From assembly GCF_014596515.1 (NCBI RefSeq), contig NZ_MSJQ01000082.1, positions 1-37,670 on the forward strand: a stretch of DNA of 37,670 nucleotides, given 5' to 3'. This stretch comes from Streptomyces sp. CBMA156. GTDB lineage: Bacteria; Actinomycetota; Actinomycetes; Streptomycetales; Streptomycetaceae. Of the stretch, positions 22,430 to 31,907 are shown piece by piece. Each line of letters starts with the position of its first letter. The stretch's first letter is position 1. A program made the position numbers and the translations under genes. The notes beneath the pieces were generated by a model. The model did no database searches, was not told where the DNA came from, and saw nothing but the letters and a program-made list of their open reading frames with translations.

Positions 22430-23824
22430 TCAGACCCGGAACACGTCCAGGAAGGAGCTCCACCACCCCTTCTTCTGCGGAGCCCGGCCCGCCGCGGGGG
22501 CGGCCTGCGGGTACGGCTGCGCCGACTCGGAGCCGGCCGACGGCCGGTCGGACGACCCGCCCGAACCGGTGTCCGCCCCCACGACCGGCCGCGTGGTGCG
22601 GGCGGCCACCGGGCTGAACCGCACCGGCAGCGAGACCAGACCGCGCTGGAACGGCCCCGGCCGCCACTCCACGCGCTCCGCGGGCACCGCGAGCGTGACG
22701 TCCGGGAGCGCGTTGAGCAGGCACTCGATCGCGCTCAGGGCGATCAGCTGGGCCGGGGACTTGGCCGGGCAGGCGTGCGGGCCCGCGCCCCAGGCCAGGT
22801 GGGCGCCCTTGCTGAGGGTCAGCCGGGCGTCGGTCAGCGCGGGGTCGCTGTTGGCGGCGGCGAAGCTGATCACCACCGGGCTGCCCGCGTCCATCGGGAC
22901 CCCGCCCACGTTGAGGTCCTGCATCGGGTAATGCGTCGCGTAGTTGGCGATCGGCGGGTTGTTCCACAGCACCTCGTCGAGGGCTTCCTCGATGCGGAGT
23001 CCGGAACCGCCCTCGCCGGACAGCAACAGGAGCAGCGCGTTGCCTATCAGGTTGCGCTCGGGCTCGACGCCGGCGCCCATCAGCATGACCAGCTGGTCCT
23101 TGAGCTCCTCGTCCCGCAGACCGGCCGGGTGCTGGATGAGCCACGAGGTGATGTCGTCGCCGGGCTGACGGCGCTTCAGCGCCACCAGGTCCATCAGGCA
23201 GGAGGTCAGGTCCTCGTTGGCCTGCATCACGTCGAGGCCGTCGAAGAGCGCGGACATGCTGCGGGTCAGCCGGTCGCCGATGTCGGCCGGGCAGCCGAAC
23301 AGCTGGTTGAACAGCAGCAGCGGCAGCAGCTTGGCGTAGTCGTTGAGCAGGTCGGCCCGGCCCAGCGCGCTGAACTGGTCGATCAGGTAGCCGGCGATCC
23401 GCTCGACGTGCCGGTTGAGCCGGTTGTCGTTGAGCCGGTCCAGGCTCTCGGTGACGGCCTTGCGCAGCCGCAGGTGCTCGGCGCCGTCCGTGAAGAGGCA
23501 GTTGGGCCGGTAGAACATCATCGGCAGGACGGGGCTGTCCAGCGGCACCCGGCCTTCGTTGAGCGCCGCCCAGCGCCGCGAGTCCCGGGCGAACATCCCC
23601 GGGTTCTGGAGCACCCGCAGCGCGGCCTCGTGCGAGGTGACCAGGGTGGCGTCCACGCCCGGGGCCAGCTCCACCGGTGCGGCGGGACCGTGGGCGCGCA
23701 GCTTGTCGTAGACCGCGCCGGGGTCGGCCGAGAACATCTCCCCGTAGAGCGGTGTGCTCACGCCGACGTGCATCGGGCAGCCCGGCGGAGCCGACTGCGG
23801 GGCGGGTCGCTGCGGAGAATCCAT
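22430..23824 (-). CDS. Conservon-type cytochrome P450, CYP157-like, no ExxR arginine
   Basis: 464 residues. The heme loop WGAGPHACPAKSPAQLIA carries Cys352. The K-helix position reads DEVLWNNPP (about 283-291), so the near-universal ExxR arginine is replaced by Trp. The I-helix is GAGVEPERN, without the Thr. These are the features reported for the CYP157 family of Streptomyces conservons (EQSLW-type K-helix). The final 55 residues after LPVRF form an extra Ser/Gly/Pro-rich tail that ends in QKKGWWSSFLDVFRV, a basic-aromatic amphipathic end that could bind membrane or a partner. It lies 73 bp after cvnD in the same operon. Catalytic activity is uncertain. Confidence 0.92.
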   Translation of the reverse strand: MDSPQRPAPQSAPPGCPMHVGVSTPLYGEMFSADPGAVYDKLRAHGPAAPVELAPGVDATLVTSHEAALRVLQNPGMFARDSRRWAALNEGRVPLDSPVLPMMFYRPNCLFTDGAEHLRLRKAVTESLDRLNDNRLNRHVERIAGYLIDQFSALGRADLLNDYAKLLPLLLFNQLFGCPADIGDRLTRSMSALFDGLDVMQANEDLTSCLMDLVALKRRQPGDDITSWLIQHPAGLRDEELKDQLVMLMGAGVEPERNLIGNALLLLLSGEGGSGLRIEEALDEVLWNNPPIANYATHYPMQDLNVGGVPMDAGSPVVISFAAANSDPALTDARLTLSKGAHLAWGAGPHACPAKSPAQLIALSAIECLLNALPDVTLAVPAERVEWRPGPFQRGLVSLPVRFSPVAARTTRPVVGADTGSGGSSDRPSAGSESAQPYPQAAPAAGRAPQKKGWWSSFLDVFRV

Positions 23825-23897
23825 GGGTCGTTCCTTGGAGGTGGCCCCGGGCGGGTGCGGACCCGGGAGACGTCGGGAGAGGAAGGCGTGGGGGAGG

Positions 23898-24488
23898 TCA
23901 GGAGGCGCGGGCGAGCAGGTGGCGGACGAGCGTCAGCAGCGCGTCGGCCGAGGAGCGCTGGTCCCGCGCGTCGCAGAACACCACCGGGGTGTGCGGCAGC
24001 AGGTCCAGCGCCTCGCGCAGCTGGTCCTCGGTGTAGTCGCTCTGCCGGTCGAAGCTGTTGACCGCCACGGCGTACTCCAGGCCGTACTGCTCGATCAGGT
24101 CGATCACGGGGAAGGAGTCCGCGAGGCGGGTCGGGTCGGCCAGCAGCAGCGCGCCCAGCGCGCCCCGTGCCATGTCCTCCCAGAGCTGCATGAACCGCTG
24201 CTGGCCCGGCGTGCCGAACAGGTACAGCACCAGGTCGTCGCCGAGGGTCAGCCGGCCGAAGTCCAGGGCGACGGTCGTGGTCTTCTTGTCCGGTACGCCG
24301 TGGAGGTCGTCGACGCTGATGGACGCCTGCGTCATGCTCTCCTCGGTGCTCAGCGGAGCGATCTCCGACAGGGCCCCGATGAGCGTCGTCTTGCCGACCG
24401 CGAAGTGCCCCACGACCAGGATCTTGACAGCGGTCGTCACCGCGCCCGGGACGTAGATGTCCTCAGGCGAACCGGCGTTGAAGTCCAT
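23898..24488 (-). CDS. cvnD: Conservon small GTPase (CvnD)
   Basis: 196 residues, a Ras-like GTP-binding protein of the conservon type. G1 is VVGHFAVGKTT (about 25-35), G3 region LFGTPGQQRF (DxxG replaced by TPGQ, typical of this family), G4 NSFD, and G5 FCDARD. It works with the CvnA sensor, CvnB roadblock and CvnC DUF742 proteins as a membrane-associated complex likened to GPCR signalling. It overlaps cvnC by 26 bp, so expression is coupled. The next gene is the CYP157-like P450. Confidence 0.95.
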   Translation of the reverse strand: MDFNAGSPEDIYVPGAVTTAVKILVVGHFAVGKTTLIGALSEIAPLSTEESMTQASISVDDLHGVPDKKTTTVALDFGRLTLGDDLVLYLFGTPGQQRFMQLWEDMARGALGALLLADPTRLADSFPVIDLIEQYGLEYAVAVNSFDRQSDYTEDQLREALDLLPHTPVVFCDARDQRSSADALLTLVRHLLARAS

Positions 24489-24837
24489 GCAGTACCTTCT
24501 CTAGAAGTCTCGGATCCGGGGCCTGGGCCGGCGGCGGGGCCGACCGGCGCAGCAGCCGTCCCTCGCGGATCAGGTCCGTCAGCAGCAGCCTCACGACTCC
24601 CACCGGCAGTTCCAGCCGTGCCGCGACCTCGGCCACCGAGAGGTAGCCGCCGGAGCACAGCTCCCAGATCGCCCGGGTCTCCGGGCTCGACAGGCCGGGG
24701 AGGTCCTGCTCGGGCGCGATGGTGACCAGGGTGATCAGAGACAGGTCGTCCGCATCCGGTAATTCGCGCCCACCGGTGATGACGTAGGAGCGGATGAAGC
24801 CGCCGGTGACCCGCTGTTCCTCGCCGCCCCCGGTCAT
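24463..24837 (-). CDS. cvnC: Conservon DUF742 protein (CvnC)
   Basis: 124 residues. RPYVxTGGR-type start (FIRSYVITGGRELPDADDLSLITLV), then SSPETRAIWELCSGGYLSVAEVAARLELPVGVVRLLLTDLIREGRLLRR, which is a winged-helix-like module found in the DUF742 family. It is thought to bridge the roadblock protein and GTPase. The ATG at 24837 overlaps the cvnB stop as ATGA, and its 3' end overlaps cvnD by 26 bp. The C-terminal PPPAQAPDPRLLEKVLHGLQRRF is the usual ending. Confidence 0.95.
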   Translation of the reverse strand: MTGGGEEQRVTGGFIRSYVITGGRELPDADDLSLITLVTIAPEQDLPGLSSPETRAIWELCSGGYLSVAEVAARLELPVGVVRLLLTDLIREGRLLRRSAPPPAQAPDPRLLEKVLHGLQRRFA

Positions 24838-25235
24838 GAGCCGCTGAGCGTGCTCTGGCGCGGCGCCGCCGACATCGCCCGGCCGAGTGCGCCCACCTGC
24901 TGCTGCATCCGGAAGGACATCGCCTCCATGTCGACGTCGGGGGCGGTGGACGCCGCCAGGTACGCGCCGCTGCCGGCCGCGATCAGGAAGATCCAGCCGT
25001 GGTCGTACTCCAGGAGGGTCTGCCGCCAGACCCCGCCGCCTCCGCCGACGAACGGGGCGACCGCGCGGCTCAGCGACTGCATCGAGCTCATCGCGGCGGC
25101 GTTGGTCTCCGCCTCGTCACGGCCGATGTCGCTGGACCGTTCGAGCAGGAGGCCGTCGGCGGAGACGAGGATGGCGTGCCGGGCGCCGGGTACCTGGAGT
25201 ACGTCGTTGAGTACCCAGGAAAGATCGCGGCTCAC
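24834..25235 (-). CDS. cvnB: Conservon roadblock/LC7 protein (CvnB)
   Basis: 133 residues of the Roadblock/LC7 fold: LSWVLNDVLQVPGARHAILVSADGLLLERSSDIGRDEAETNAAAMSSMQSLSRAV, then WRQTLLEYDHGWIFLIAAGSGAYLAASTA and a terminal helix (MEAMSFRMQQQVGALGRAM). Such proteins dimerise and regulate the neighbouring Ras-like GTPase, probably as a GTPase-activating partner. The start is GTG 25235, overlapping the cvnA stop as GTGA. The protein has a Gly-rich loop (VGGGGGVW). Confidence 0.95.
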   Translation of the reverse strand: MSRDLSWVLNDVLQVPGARHAILVSADGLLLERSSDIGRDEAETNAAAMSSMQSLSRAVAPFVGGGGGVWRQTLLEYDHGWIFLIAAGSGAYLAASTAPDVDMEAMSFRMQQQVGALGRAMSAAPRQSTLSGS

Positions 25236-26530
25236 TGGATCTCGGTTCCTTCCGTGGTCATGGTGGTGCGCCCGGACAGCGTGCCGCGCTGGAACGCGCC
25301 GAGGCGGGACGGCGTGTGCTGGCCGGTGCCGCGCACCGGCTCCTCGGCCCGTCCGGGCTCCTGCGGGGTCGGGACGACCGACACGGAGCGCTGGCGGCGG
25401 CGCCGCGGCAGCTGTCCGTCGGCGGTCATCTCGGGTGCCGACATCGCCGCCCCCGCCGCCGTCGGCACGGGGGCCAGGGGCGCCGCCGGCTCCGGCAGCG
25501 ACACCAGCCGCTGGCCGGGGGCCTGCGCCCAGGCCGCCGCGGGCTGCTCGGGCGGCGCGGGCTGATAGTCGGCCTGGTACTCGGGCTGGTAGTCGCTGTG
25601 CCCGGTGACGACCGGGGCGGTGACCTCGTTGCTGAGCAGCTCGGCCGGCAGCAGCACCACGGCCCGCACACCGCCGTACGGGGAGACCGAGTCGACGGAG
25701 ACCCGGAAGCCGTAGCGGGCGGCCAGCATGCCGGAGACGGCGAAGCCGAACTTCGGGGGGTTGCCCAGGCTGGTGAGGCTGATCGGCGCGCCCGGGTTCA
25801 GGAGGGCCGCCGCGCGGTCCTTCTCCTCCTGGCCCATGCCGAGGCCGGCGTCGTCGACGATCAGGCAGACGCCGGTGGGGACGGCCTGGACGCTGACCTC
25901 CACCGGGGTGTCCGGGGCGGAGTAGTTGGTCGCGTTGGCGAGCAGTTCGGACAGCACGACGGCGACCGGCTCGACGACCTTGCTGGCGAGCGCGACACTG
26001 ACCCGGGAGTGGATCCGCACCCGGTCGAAGTGCCGGATCCGGCCCTGGGCGCTGCGGACCACGTCGTAGACCGAGGCGACGCTCTCCCTGCGGCCCAGCC
26101 AGCCGCCGCAGAGCACCGCGATGCCCTGGGCGCGCCGGCCGAACTGGCTGTTCGTGTGGTCGACCGTCATCAGGTCGGCGAGGATCTGCGGGCTGTCGCC
26201 GTACTTCCGCTGCACCCTCTCGATGACGACCTGCTGCTCGTCGGCCAGGCCCTGCAGCGTCCGCATCGCCGCCTTGAGGACGGCCTTGGTGTCCTCCTCG
26301 GCGTCCCGGCGGACGTCCGTCAGCTCGGACGCGTGCTGGCCCCGCAGGCGGTCGTGCAGCACGGCGAGCTCGTCGCGCTGCCGCTGGGCCAGGGCGCCCG
26401 CCTCCTCCAGGGAGGCGTTGCGCCGCCGCAGGGCGAGGTTCGTCCTGCGGGCCTGGACGGCCGCTCCGACGGCTGCGAGCATCACCACGATGAAGACCCA
26501 GAAAAAGGGTTCCTGCACAAATGACGTCAT
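25232..26530 (-). CDS. cvnA: Conservon sensor histidine-kinase-like protein (CvnA)
   Basis: 432 residues. One N-terminal transmembrane helix (FFWVFIVVMLAAVGAAVQARR, residues 9-29) leads into a coiled coil (about 30-90, SLEEAGALAQRQRDELAVL) and a helical dimerisation-like region with VDHTNSQFGRRAQGIAVLCGG. The ATPase domain follows: ELLANATNYSAPDTPVEV (N-box), IVDDAGLGMG (G1) and FGFAVSGMLAARYGFRVSVDSVSPYGGVRAVVLLP (G2). A disordered Pro/Ala-rich tail includes a YQPEYQADYQP repeat. It is the membrane sensor of the conservon. I start at ATG 26530 (GAGAG upstream); a start at 26551 has no ribosome site. Stimulus unknown. Confidence 0.93.
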   Translation of the reverse strand: MTSFVQEPFFWVFIVVMLAAVGAAVQARRTNLALRRRNASLEEAGALAQRQRDELAVLHDRLRGQHASELTDVRRDAEEDTKAVLKAAMRTLQGLADEQQVVIERVQRKYGDSPQILADLMTVDHTNSQFGRRAQGIAVLCGGWLGRRESVASVYDVVRSAQGRIRHFDRVRIHSRVSVALASKVVEPVAVVLSELLANATNYSAPDTPVEVSVQAVPTGVCLIVDDAGLGMGQEEKDRAAALLNPGAPISLTSLGNPPKFGFAVSGMLAARYGFRVSVDSVSPYGGVRAVVLLPAELLSNEVTAPVVTGHSDYQPEYQADYQPAPPEQPAAAWAQAPGQRLVSLPEPAAPLAPVPTAAGAAMSAPEMTADGQLPRRRRQRSVSVVPTPQEPGRAEEPVRGTGQHTPSRLGAFQRGTLSGRTTMTTEGTEIQ

Positions 26531-26960
26531 GAAACTCTCTTCAGGTGGCATCGCGCGGAGCCGGTCCGGGCCCCAATACGCGAATGGGACTGGCGGCCTG
26601 AACCTCCCCGAAAGGCACCTGATGTCACATCACATCGCGGTGCTTATCCGGCACGAGACCTGCGGCGACGCCTATCGCGGAGTCAGCCTACTGCAACTCT
26701 TGTCTCGTCAGAACAGCTACCAAAAAGGGCAGTTGGGGCGAAATTCCACGACCTGCCGGGAACTCTGGCGAGAATTGGCGGAGTTCGTGATGCCGCGTTA
26801 ACCGCAGGGACACATTCCCCCCACGCCCGGGTTCACGCGCAGAGTGATCCCGCCGTCACCCTCCGGAATTCGCCGTTCTCCGAAAGCGTCCTCCGCCGCG
26901 GGAATCCGCCGCCCGCCGGAAGCCCGTCTCAGGGACCGCCCGCCGGGAAGCAGCCGTCCG
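26531..26960. other. Intergenic region upstream of the conservon
   Basis: 430 bases between the cvnA start and the glutamate dehydrogenase stop (both minus). The middle (about 26620-26800) is the least GC-rich part of the window and holds a promoter candidate. Direct copies of CCGCCCGCCGG (about 26908 and 26936) lie near the dehydrogenase end and could be part of its terminator region. A 59-codon plus-strand frame (26622-26801) lacks coding bias. Confidence 0.55.
26685..26713 (-). promoter_or_regulatory. Candidate promoter for the conservon operon
   Basis: On the minus strand TTCTGA (26713-26708) and TAGGCT (26690-26685) are 17 bp apart. TAGGCT is a good streptomycete -10. The predicted leader to the cvnA start is about 150 nt. 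Confidence 0.4.
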
Positions 26961-29900
26961 TCAGCGCATCGAACCGGTGCGCAGCAGGGTGCGGATGACG
27001 CGCATCGCGACCGAGAGACTGGACAGCTCGTACTTGTCCGAACCCCTTATGTCGTCGAGGGTGCTCTTGGCGCGGTTCAGCAGGGTCGAGTTGAGCTCGG
27101 CCCAGGCGGCGTACCGCTCCTCCGGGGTGGCGCCCTCGGCGCCGCAGGCCAGGATGTCGGCGGTCAGTGCCGCGTGCGCCGCGAAGAGCTCCTCGCGGAT
27201 CGCGGCCCGGGCCATCGACGACCAGCGGTCGGTACGGGGCAGCTCGATGATGCGGTCGAGCAGGTGCGAGATCTGGAGCCGGTCGCCCAGGTCGTAGTAG
27301 AGGTCGGTGACCTCGGCGACGTCCTTGCCGGAGCGGTCCGCGACCTCGGCGATGTCCAGGGTCGGGAAGACCGAGGAGAGGCCGGCGATCCGGGTGGCCA
27401 GCTCCTCGGGCACCCCGGCCGAGGCCAGCTCGTCGTACACCGACTCGAACCAGGTCAGGTCCTCGCCGCGCAGCGGCTTGGGCAGCGTGGCCCAGACCTG
27501 GTTGACCCGGTCGTGGAAGAACTCGATGGTGCCGGCGATGTCGAGCGGCTGGCGGCGGTTGTTGAGCATCCACCGGGTGGCGCGCTCGACCAGGCGCCGC
27601 GAGTGCAGCCGCATCTTGGTCTGCACCCGGGCCGGGACCTTGTTGTCCAGGTCCTCGATCTCGGCCCAGATCGGCTCCAGGTCGAAGACGGCCCGCGCGG
27701 CGGTGTGCGTCCGGGCGATCTCCTCGTAGGTCGCGCCGGTCTCCTCCTTCAGGCGGAAGGCGAAGGTGCAGCCACCGCGGTTGATCGTGTCGTTGACGAT
27801 CAGCGTGGTGATGATCTCGCGGCGCAGCGCGTGGTTGTCGATCGCGTCGGCGAACCTCGACCGCAGCGCGCTCGGGAAGTACTCGTGCAGCGCGGTGCGG
27901 AAGAACGGGTCGTCCGGCAGATCGGTGGCCAGCAGCTCCTCGGCCAGGATGATCTTGGTGTACGCGAGCAGGACGGACATCTCGGGCTGCGAGAGGCCGC
28001 GGCCGCTCTGCTGGCGCTCACGGATCTGGCGCTCGGCGGGCAGGAACTCCAGCCCGCGGTCGAGCCGGCCGGCCGACTCGAAGCGGCTGATCATCCGGGC
28101 GTGGACGTTGACCATGCTGTGCGCCTGGGCGACGGCGTTGGCCAGCACCACGTTCTGCGCGTAGTTGTTGCGCAGCACCAGGTGGCCGACCTCGTCGGTC
28201 ATCTCGGCCAGCAGGATGTTGCGCTGCTTGACCGTCATGTCGCCCTCGGCGACCACCTGGTTGAGCAGGATCTTGATGTTGACCTCGTGGTCCGAGGTGT
28301 CCACACCGGCGGAGTTGTCGATCGCGTCGGTGTCGATCCAGCCGCCGGTGCCCTCGGGGCCGCCGGAGGAGGCGTACTCGATGCGGCCGAGCTGGGTGCA
28401 GCCGAGGTTGCCGCCCTCGCCGATGACCCGGGCCCTGATCTGCTCGCCGTTGACGCGGATCGCGTCGTTGGACTTGTCGCCGACCTCGGCGTTGGTCTCG
28501 GTGGAGGCCTTGACGTAGGTGCCGATGCCGCCGTTCCAGAACAGGTCGACCGGGGCCTGGAGGACCGCCCGCATCAGCTCGGCCGGGGTCAGCTTGCCCG
28601 CCTCGACGCCGAGCGCGGCCCGGACCTGCGGGGTCAGCTGGATCGACTTCGCCGACCGGGGGAACACCCCGCCGCCGGCCGAGATCAGCGACTTGTCGTA
28701 GTCGGCCCAGGAGCTGCGCGGCAGCTCGAACAGGCGGCGGCGCTCGGCGTACGAGACGGCCGCGTCCGGGTTCGGGTCGAGGAAGATGTGGCGGTGGTCG
28801 AAGGCGGCGACCAGGCGGATGTGCTCGCTGAGCAGCATGCCGTTGCCGAAGACGTCGCCGGACATGTCGCCGATGCCGATGACGGTGAAGTCCTCGGACT
28901 GGGTGTCGACGCCGAGCTCGCGGAAGTTGCGCTTGACCGACTCCCAGGCGCCGCGGGCGGTGATGCCCATGCCCTTGTGGTCGTAGCCGGCCGAGCCGCC
29001 GGAGGCGAACGCGTCGCCCAGCCAGAAGCCGTAGGACTCGGCGACGCCGTTGGCGATGTCGGAGAAGGTCGCGGTGCCCTTGTCTGCGGCGACGACCAGG
29101 TAGGTGTCGTCCTCGTCGTGGCGGACCACGTCGGCCGGGTGCACGACCTCGCCGCCGACCAGGTTGTCGGTGATGTCCAGCAGCGCCGAGATGAAGGTCT
29201 TGTACGAGGAGACGCCCTCGGCCAGCCAGGCGTCGCGGTCCACCGCCGGGTCCGGCAGCTGCTTGGCGACGAAGCCGCCCTTGGCGCCGACCGGGACGAT
29301 GACGGTGTTCTTGACCATCTGCGCCTTGACCAGGCCCAGGATCTCGGTGCGGAAGTCCTCGCGCCGGTCGGACCAGCGCAGACCGCCGCGGGCGACCTTG
29401 CCGAAGCGCAGGTGCACGCCCTCGACCTGCGGCGAGTAGACCCAGATCTCGAACGCCGGGCGCGGGGCCGGCAGGTCCGGGATGGCCTTCGGGTCGAACT
29501 TCATCGACACGTAGGAGTGCCACTGGCCGGAGCCGGAGCGCTGGAAGAAGTTGGTCCGCAGGGTGGCCTTGATGAGGTTCAGGAAGGAGCGCAGGATGCG
29601 GTCCTCGTCCAGCGAGACGACCTCGTCGAGGGCGCCGGTCAGCTCCTCCAGGATGCCCTCGGTCAGCTCCAGGGCACCCGAGCGGTGGCTCGGGCTCAGC
29701 CTGGCCTCGAACAGGTTGACCAGCAGGCGGGTGGTGTGGGTGTTGTTGCGGAGCGCGTCCTCCATGTAGTCCTGGGAGAACGTGGAGCCCGCCTGGCGCA
29801 GGTACTTGGCGTACGCGCGCAGCATCGTCGCCTGGCGCCAGGTCAGCCCGGCGGTCAGCACCAGCTCGTTGAAGCCGTCGTTCTCGGCCTTGCCGGTCCA

Positions 29901-31907
29901 GGTGGCCGCGAAGGTCTCCTGGAAGCGCTCGCGGGCCTCGTCGGTGAGCTCGGTGGCCTCGCGCAGCTTCAGGCCGAAGTCGTAGACCCACGCGGTGGTG
30001 CCGTCGGAGCGGCGCAGCGCGTACGGGTGCTCGTCCAGCACCTCGACGCCCAGGCGCTGGAGCACCGGCAGGACCTCGGTGAGCGAGATCGGGCCGCCGA
30101 CCCGGTAGATCTTGAAGCGGCGCTCGTCGTCGCCGGCGCCGACCGGCTGGTACAGGTTCAGGCGGAAGTCGCCCTCGCCGTGCAGCGACTCGATCTGCTT
30201 GATGTCGGCGACGGCGGTGCGCGGCGGGAAGTCGGCGCGGTAGCCGTCGGGGAAGGCGTTGGCGTACTTGTGGCCGAGTTCGGCGGCCTTCTCCTCGCCC
30301 AGCTCGACGTGCAGCTGGTCGTGGAAGCCGTCCATCCAGAACCGGGCGGCCTCGGCGAGGCGGCTCTCGATCCGCTCGATGTCCGCGTCGGTGAGCTGCG
30401 GCAGCTCGGTGCCGGGGGCGACCCGGACCATGAAGTGCAGACGGGTCAGCACCGACTCGGTGGCGTACACCGTGTAGTCGATGGTGGCGCCGTTCAGCTC
30501 CTCCTTGAGGATGTCGGTGATCAGCAGCCGGATGCGCGTGGTGTAGCGGTCGCGCGGCAGGTAGATGAACGCCGAGAAGTAGCGCCCGTACTCGTCCTGG
30601 CGCAGGAACAGCCGCAGCTTGCGGCGCTCCTGGAGGTAGAGCACGCTCGTCGCGATGGAGAGCAGCTCGGAGGCCGGGGTCTGGAAGATCTCGTCCCGCG
30701 GGAAGGTCTCCATGATCTGGAGCAGGTCGCGGCCGTCGTGGCTCTCGCTGGAGAAGCCGGAGTCCTCCAGCACCTCCTGGACCTTGCGGCGGACCACCGG
30801 GATGCGGGTGACCGACTCGGTGTAGGCGGCGGAGGAGAACAGGCCGAGGAAGCGGCGCTCGCCGATCGGCTCGCCCGCGGCGTTGAACTTCTTCACGCCG
30901 ACGTAGTCCAGGTAGGACGGGCGGTGCACGGTGGCGCGGCTGTTCGCCTTGGTCAGGACGAGCAGCTTCTTCTCGTGGGCCTTGGCGCGCACCGGCGCGG
31001 AGAGCCGGCCGAAGGCCTCGCTGACCGGGTGGTGGGCGTCGTCGTGGCTGTGCGGGTCGGAGCGCAGGATGCCGAGGCCGGTCCCGGCGACGGCCCTCAG
31101 GACCTCCTCGCCCTCGTGCCCGACCAGGTCGTACTCGCGGTAGCCGAGGAACGTGAAGTGGTCGTCGGCGAGCCAGCGCATCAGCTCCCAGGCCTCGCCG
31201 ACCTCCTGCTCGGGCAGGCCGGCCGGGGGCTGCTCGGCCAGCTCGTCGGCCAGGCGCAGCGCGCTCTCGCGCATCTTGCCCCAGTCCTCGACGACCTCGC
31301 GGACGTCGCCGAGCACGCGGCGCAGGTCGGCCTCGATGGAGCGCAGGTCCTCGCGGTCGGTCTCGCGGTCGATCTCGACGTGCATCCACGACTCGACGGT
31401 CGCGTCGGCGGGCCAGTCGGTCCCGGCGGCCTGGCTGCGGGAGCAGGCGTCGACGTCCAGGATCTCCAGCAGCTTGCCGGTGATGTCGCGGCGGACGACC
31501 AGCTGGGGGTGGATCACGAGGTGGATCGCCCGGTCCTGGCGGGACAGCTCGTTGGTGACGGAGTCGACCAGGAAGGGCATGTCGTCGGTGACGACCTCGA
31601 CCACGGTGTGGCCGCAGGACCAGCCGTTCTCCTCGACCGAGGGGGTGTGCACCCGCACCTCGGCGGTGCCCTGCGGGCGCTTGAGGCCCACCCGGTAGTG
31701 GGAGGCGGCGGCGCCGTAGACGTCGACCGGGTCGGACTCGACCAGGTCCTCGGGCGCGGTGTGGAGGTAGTAGTGGTGCAGGTACGCGGTCAGAGCGCCA
31801 TTGCTCAGCCCCTCACCCGGCGCCGCTCCCCCCACCTGGCTGTTCTCAGCGGCTACGGCTGCCTTCTTGAGCAGTTCGGCCTTGGCTGCGTCCAGCTTGG
31901 TCTGCAT
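26961..31907 (-). CDS. gdhB: NAD-specific glutamate dehydrogenase, large (180-kDa) type
   Basis: 1648 residues, the length of the large bacterial NAD-GDH family (PF05088). It oxidatively deaminates glutamate to 2-oxoglutarate and ammonium, a catabolic reaction in the cytoplasm. The long N-terminal part carries ACT-like regulatory segments. The catalytic domain has RGGLRWSDRREDFRTEILGLVKAQMVKNTVIVPVGAKGGFV (about 835-880, the substrate-binding lysines) and a Rossmann segment GIGDMSGDVFGNGMLLS (about 1010), then GNLGCTQLGRIEYA (about 1165). ATG 31907 is preceded by AGGAG at 10 nt; the longer frame upstream is unlikely. P5C dehydrogenase lies upstream on the same strand (286-bp gap), consistent with a proline/arginine breakdown route ending in 2-oxoglutarate. 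These enzymes are often controlled by GarA/OdhI; that gene is not here. Confidence 0.97.
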   Translation of the reverse strand: MQTKLDAAKAELLKKAAVAAENSQVGGAAPGEGLSNGALTAYLHHYYLHTAPEDLVESDPVDVYGAAASHYRVGLKRPQGTAEVRVHTPSVEENGWSCGHTVVEVVTDDMPFLVDSVTNELSRQDRAIHLVIHPQLVVRRDITGKLLEILDVDACSRSQAAGTDWPADATVESWMHVEIDRETDREDLRSIEADLRRVLGDVREVVEDWGKMRESALRLADELAEQPPAGLPEQEVGEAWELMRWLADDHFTFLGYREYDLVGHEGEEVLRAVAGTGLGILRSDPHSHDDAHHPVSEAFGRLSAPVRAKAHEKKLLVLTKANSRATVHRPSYLDYVGVKKFNAAGEPIGERRFLGLFSSAAYTESVTRIPVVRRKVQEVLEDSGFSSESHDGRDLLQIMETFPRDEIFQTPASELLSIATSVLYLQERRKLRLFLRQDEYGRYFSAFIYLPRDRYTTRIRLLITDILKEELNGATIDYTVYATESVLTRLHFMVRVAPGTELPQLTDADIERIESRLAEAARFWMDGFHDQLHVELGEEKAAELGHKYANAFPDGYRADFPPRTAVADIKQIESLHGEGDFRLNLYQPVGAGDDERRFKIYRVGGPISLTEVLPVLQRLGVEVLDEHPYALRRSDGTTAWVYDFGLKLREATELTDEARERFQETFAATWTGKAENDGFNELVLTAGLTWRQATMLRAYAKYLRQAGSTFSQDYMEDALRNNTHTTRLLVNLFEARLSPSHRSGALELTEGILEELTGALDEVVSLDEDRILRSFLNLIKATLRTNFFQRSGSGQWHSYVSMKFDPKAIPDLPAPRPAFEIWVYSPQVEGVHLRFGKVARGGLRWSDRREDFRTEILGLVKAQMVKNTVIVPVGAKGGFVAKQLPDPAVDRDAWLAEGVSSYKTFISALLDITDNLVGGEVVHPADVVRHDEDDTYLVVAADKGTATFSDIANGVAESYGFWLGDAFASGGSAGYDHKGMGITARGAWESVKRNFRELGVDTQSEDFTVIGIGDMSGDVFGNGMLLSEHIRLVAAFDHRHIFLDPNPDAAVSYAERRRLFELPRSSWADYDKSLISAGGGVFPRSAKSIQLTPQVRAALGVEAGKLTPAELMRAVLQAPVDLFWNGGIGTYVKASTETNAEVGDKSNDAIRVNGEQIRARVIGEGGNLGCTQLGRIEYASSGGPEGTGGWIDTDAIDNSAGVDTSDHEVNIKILLNQVVAEGDMTVKQRNILLAEMTDEVGHLVLRNNYAQNVVLANAVAQAHSMVNVHARMISRFESAGRLDRGLEFLPAERQIRERQQSGRGLSQPEMSVLLAYTKIILAEELLATDLPDDPFFRTALHEYFPSALRSRFADAIDNHALRREIITTLIVNDTINRGGCTFAFRLKEETGATYEEIARTHTAARAVFDLEPIWAEIEDLDNKVPARVQTKMRLHSRRLVERATRWMLNNRRQPLDIAGTIEFFHDRVNQVWATLPKPLRGEDLTWFESVYDELASAGVPEELATRIAGLSSVFPTLDIAEVADRSGKDVAEVTDLYYDLGDRLQISHLLDRIIELPRTDRWSSMARAAIREELFAAHAALTADILACGAEGATPEERYAAWAELNSTLLNRAKSTLDDIRGSDKYELSSLSVAMRVIRTLLRTGSMR

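Noticed and set aside
26622..26801. Plus-strand 59-codon ORF with AAAGG upstream
   Set aside because: Third-position GC is about 70 percent against more than 90 in neighbouring genes, and it overlaps the likely conservon promoter region on the other strand.
30228..30236. GGAAGTCGG inside the glutamate dehydrogenase gene
   Set aside because: It is coding sequence with no right arm.
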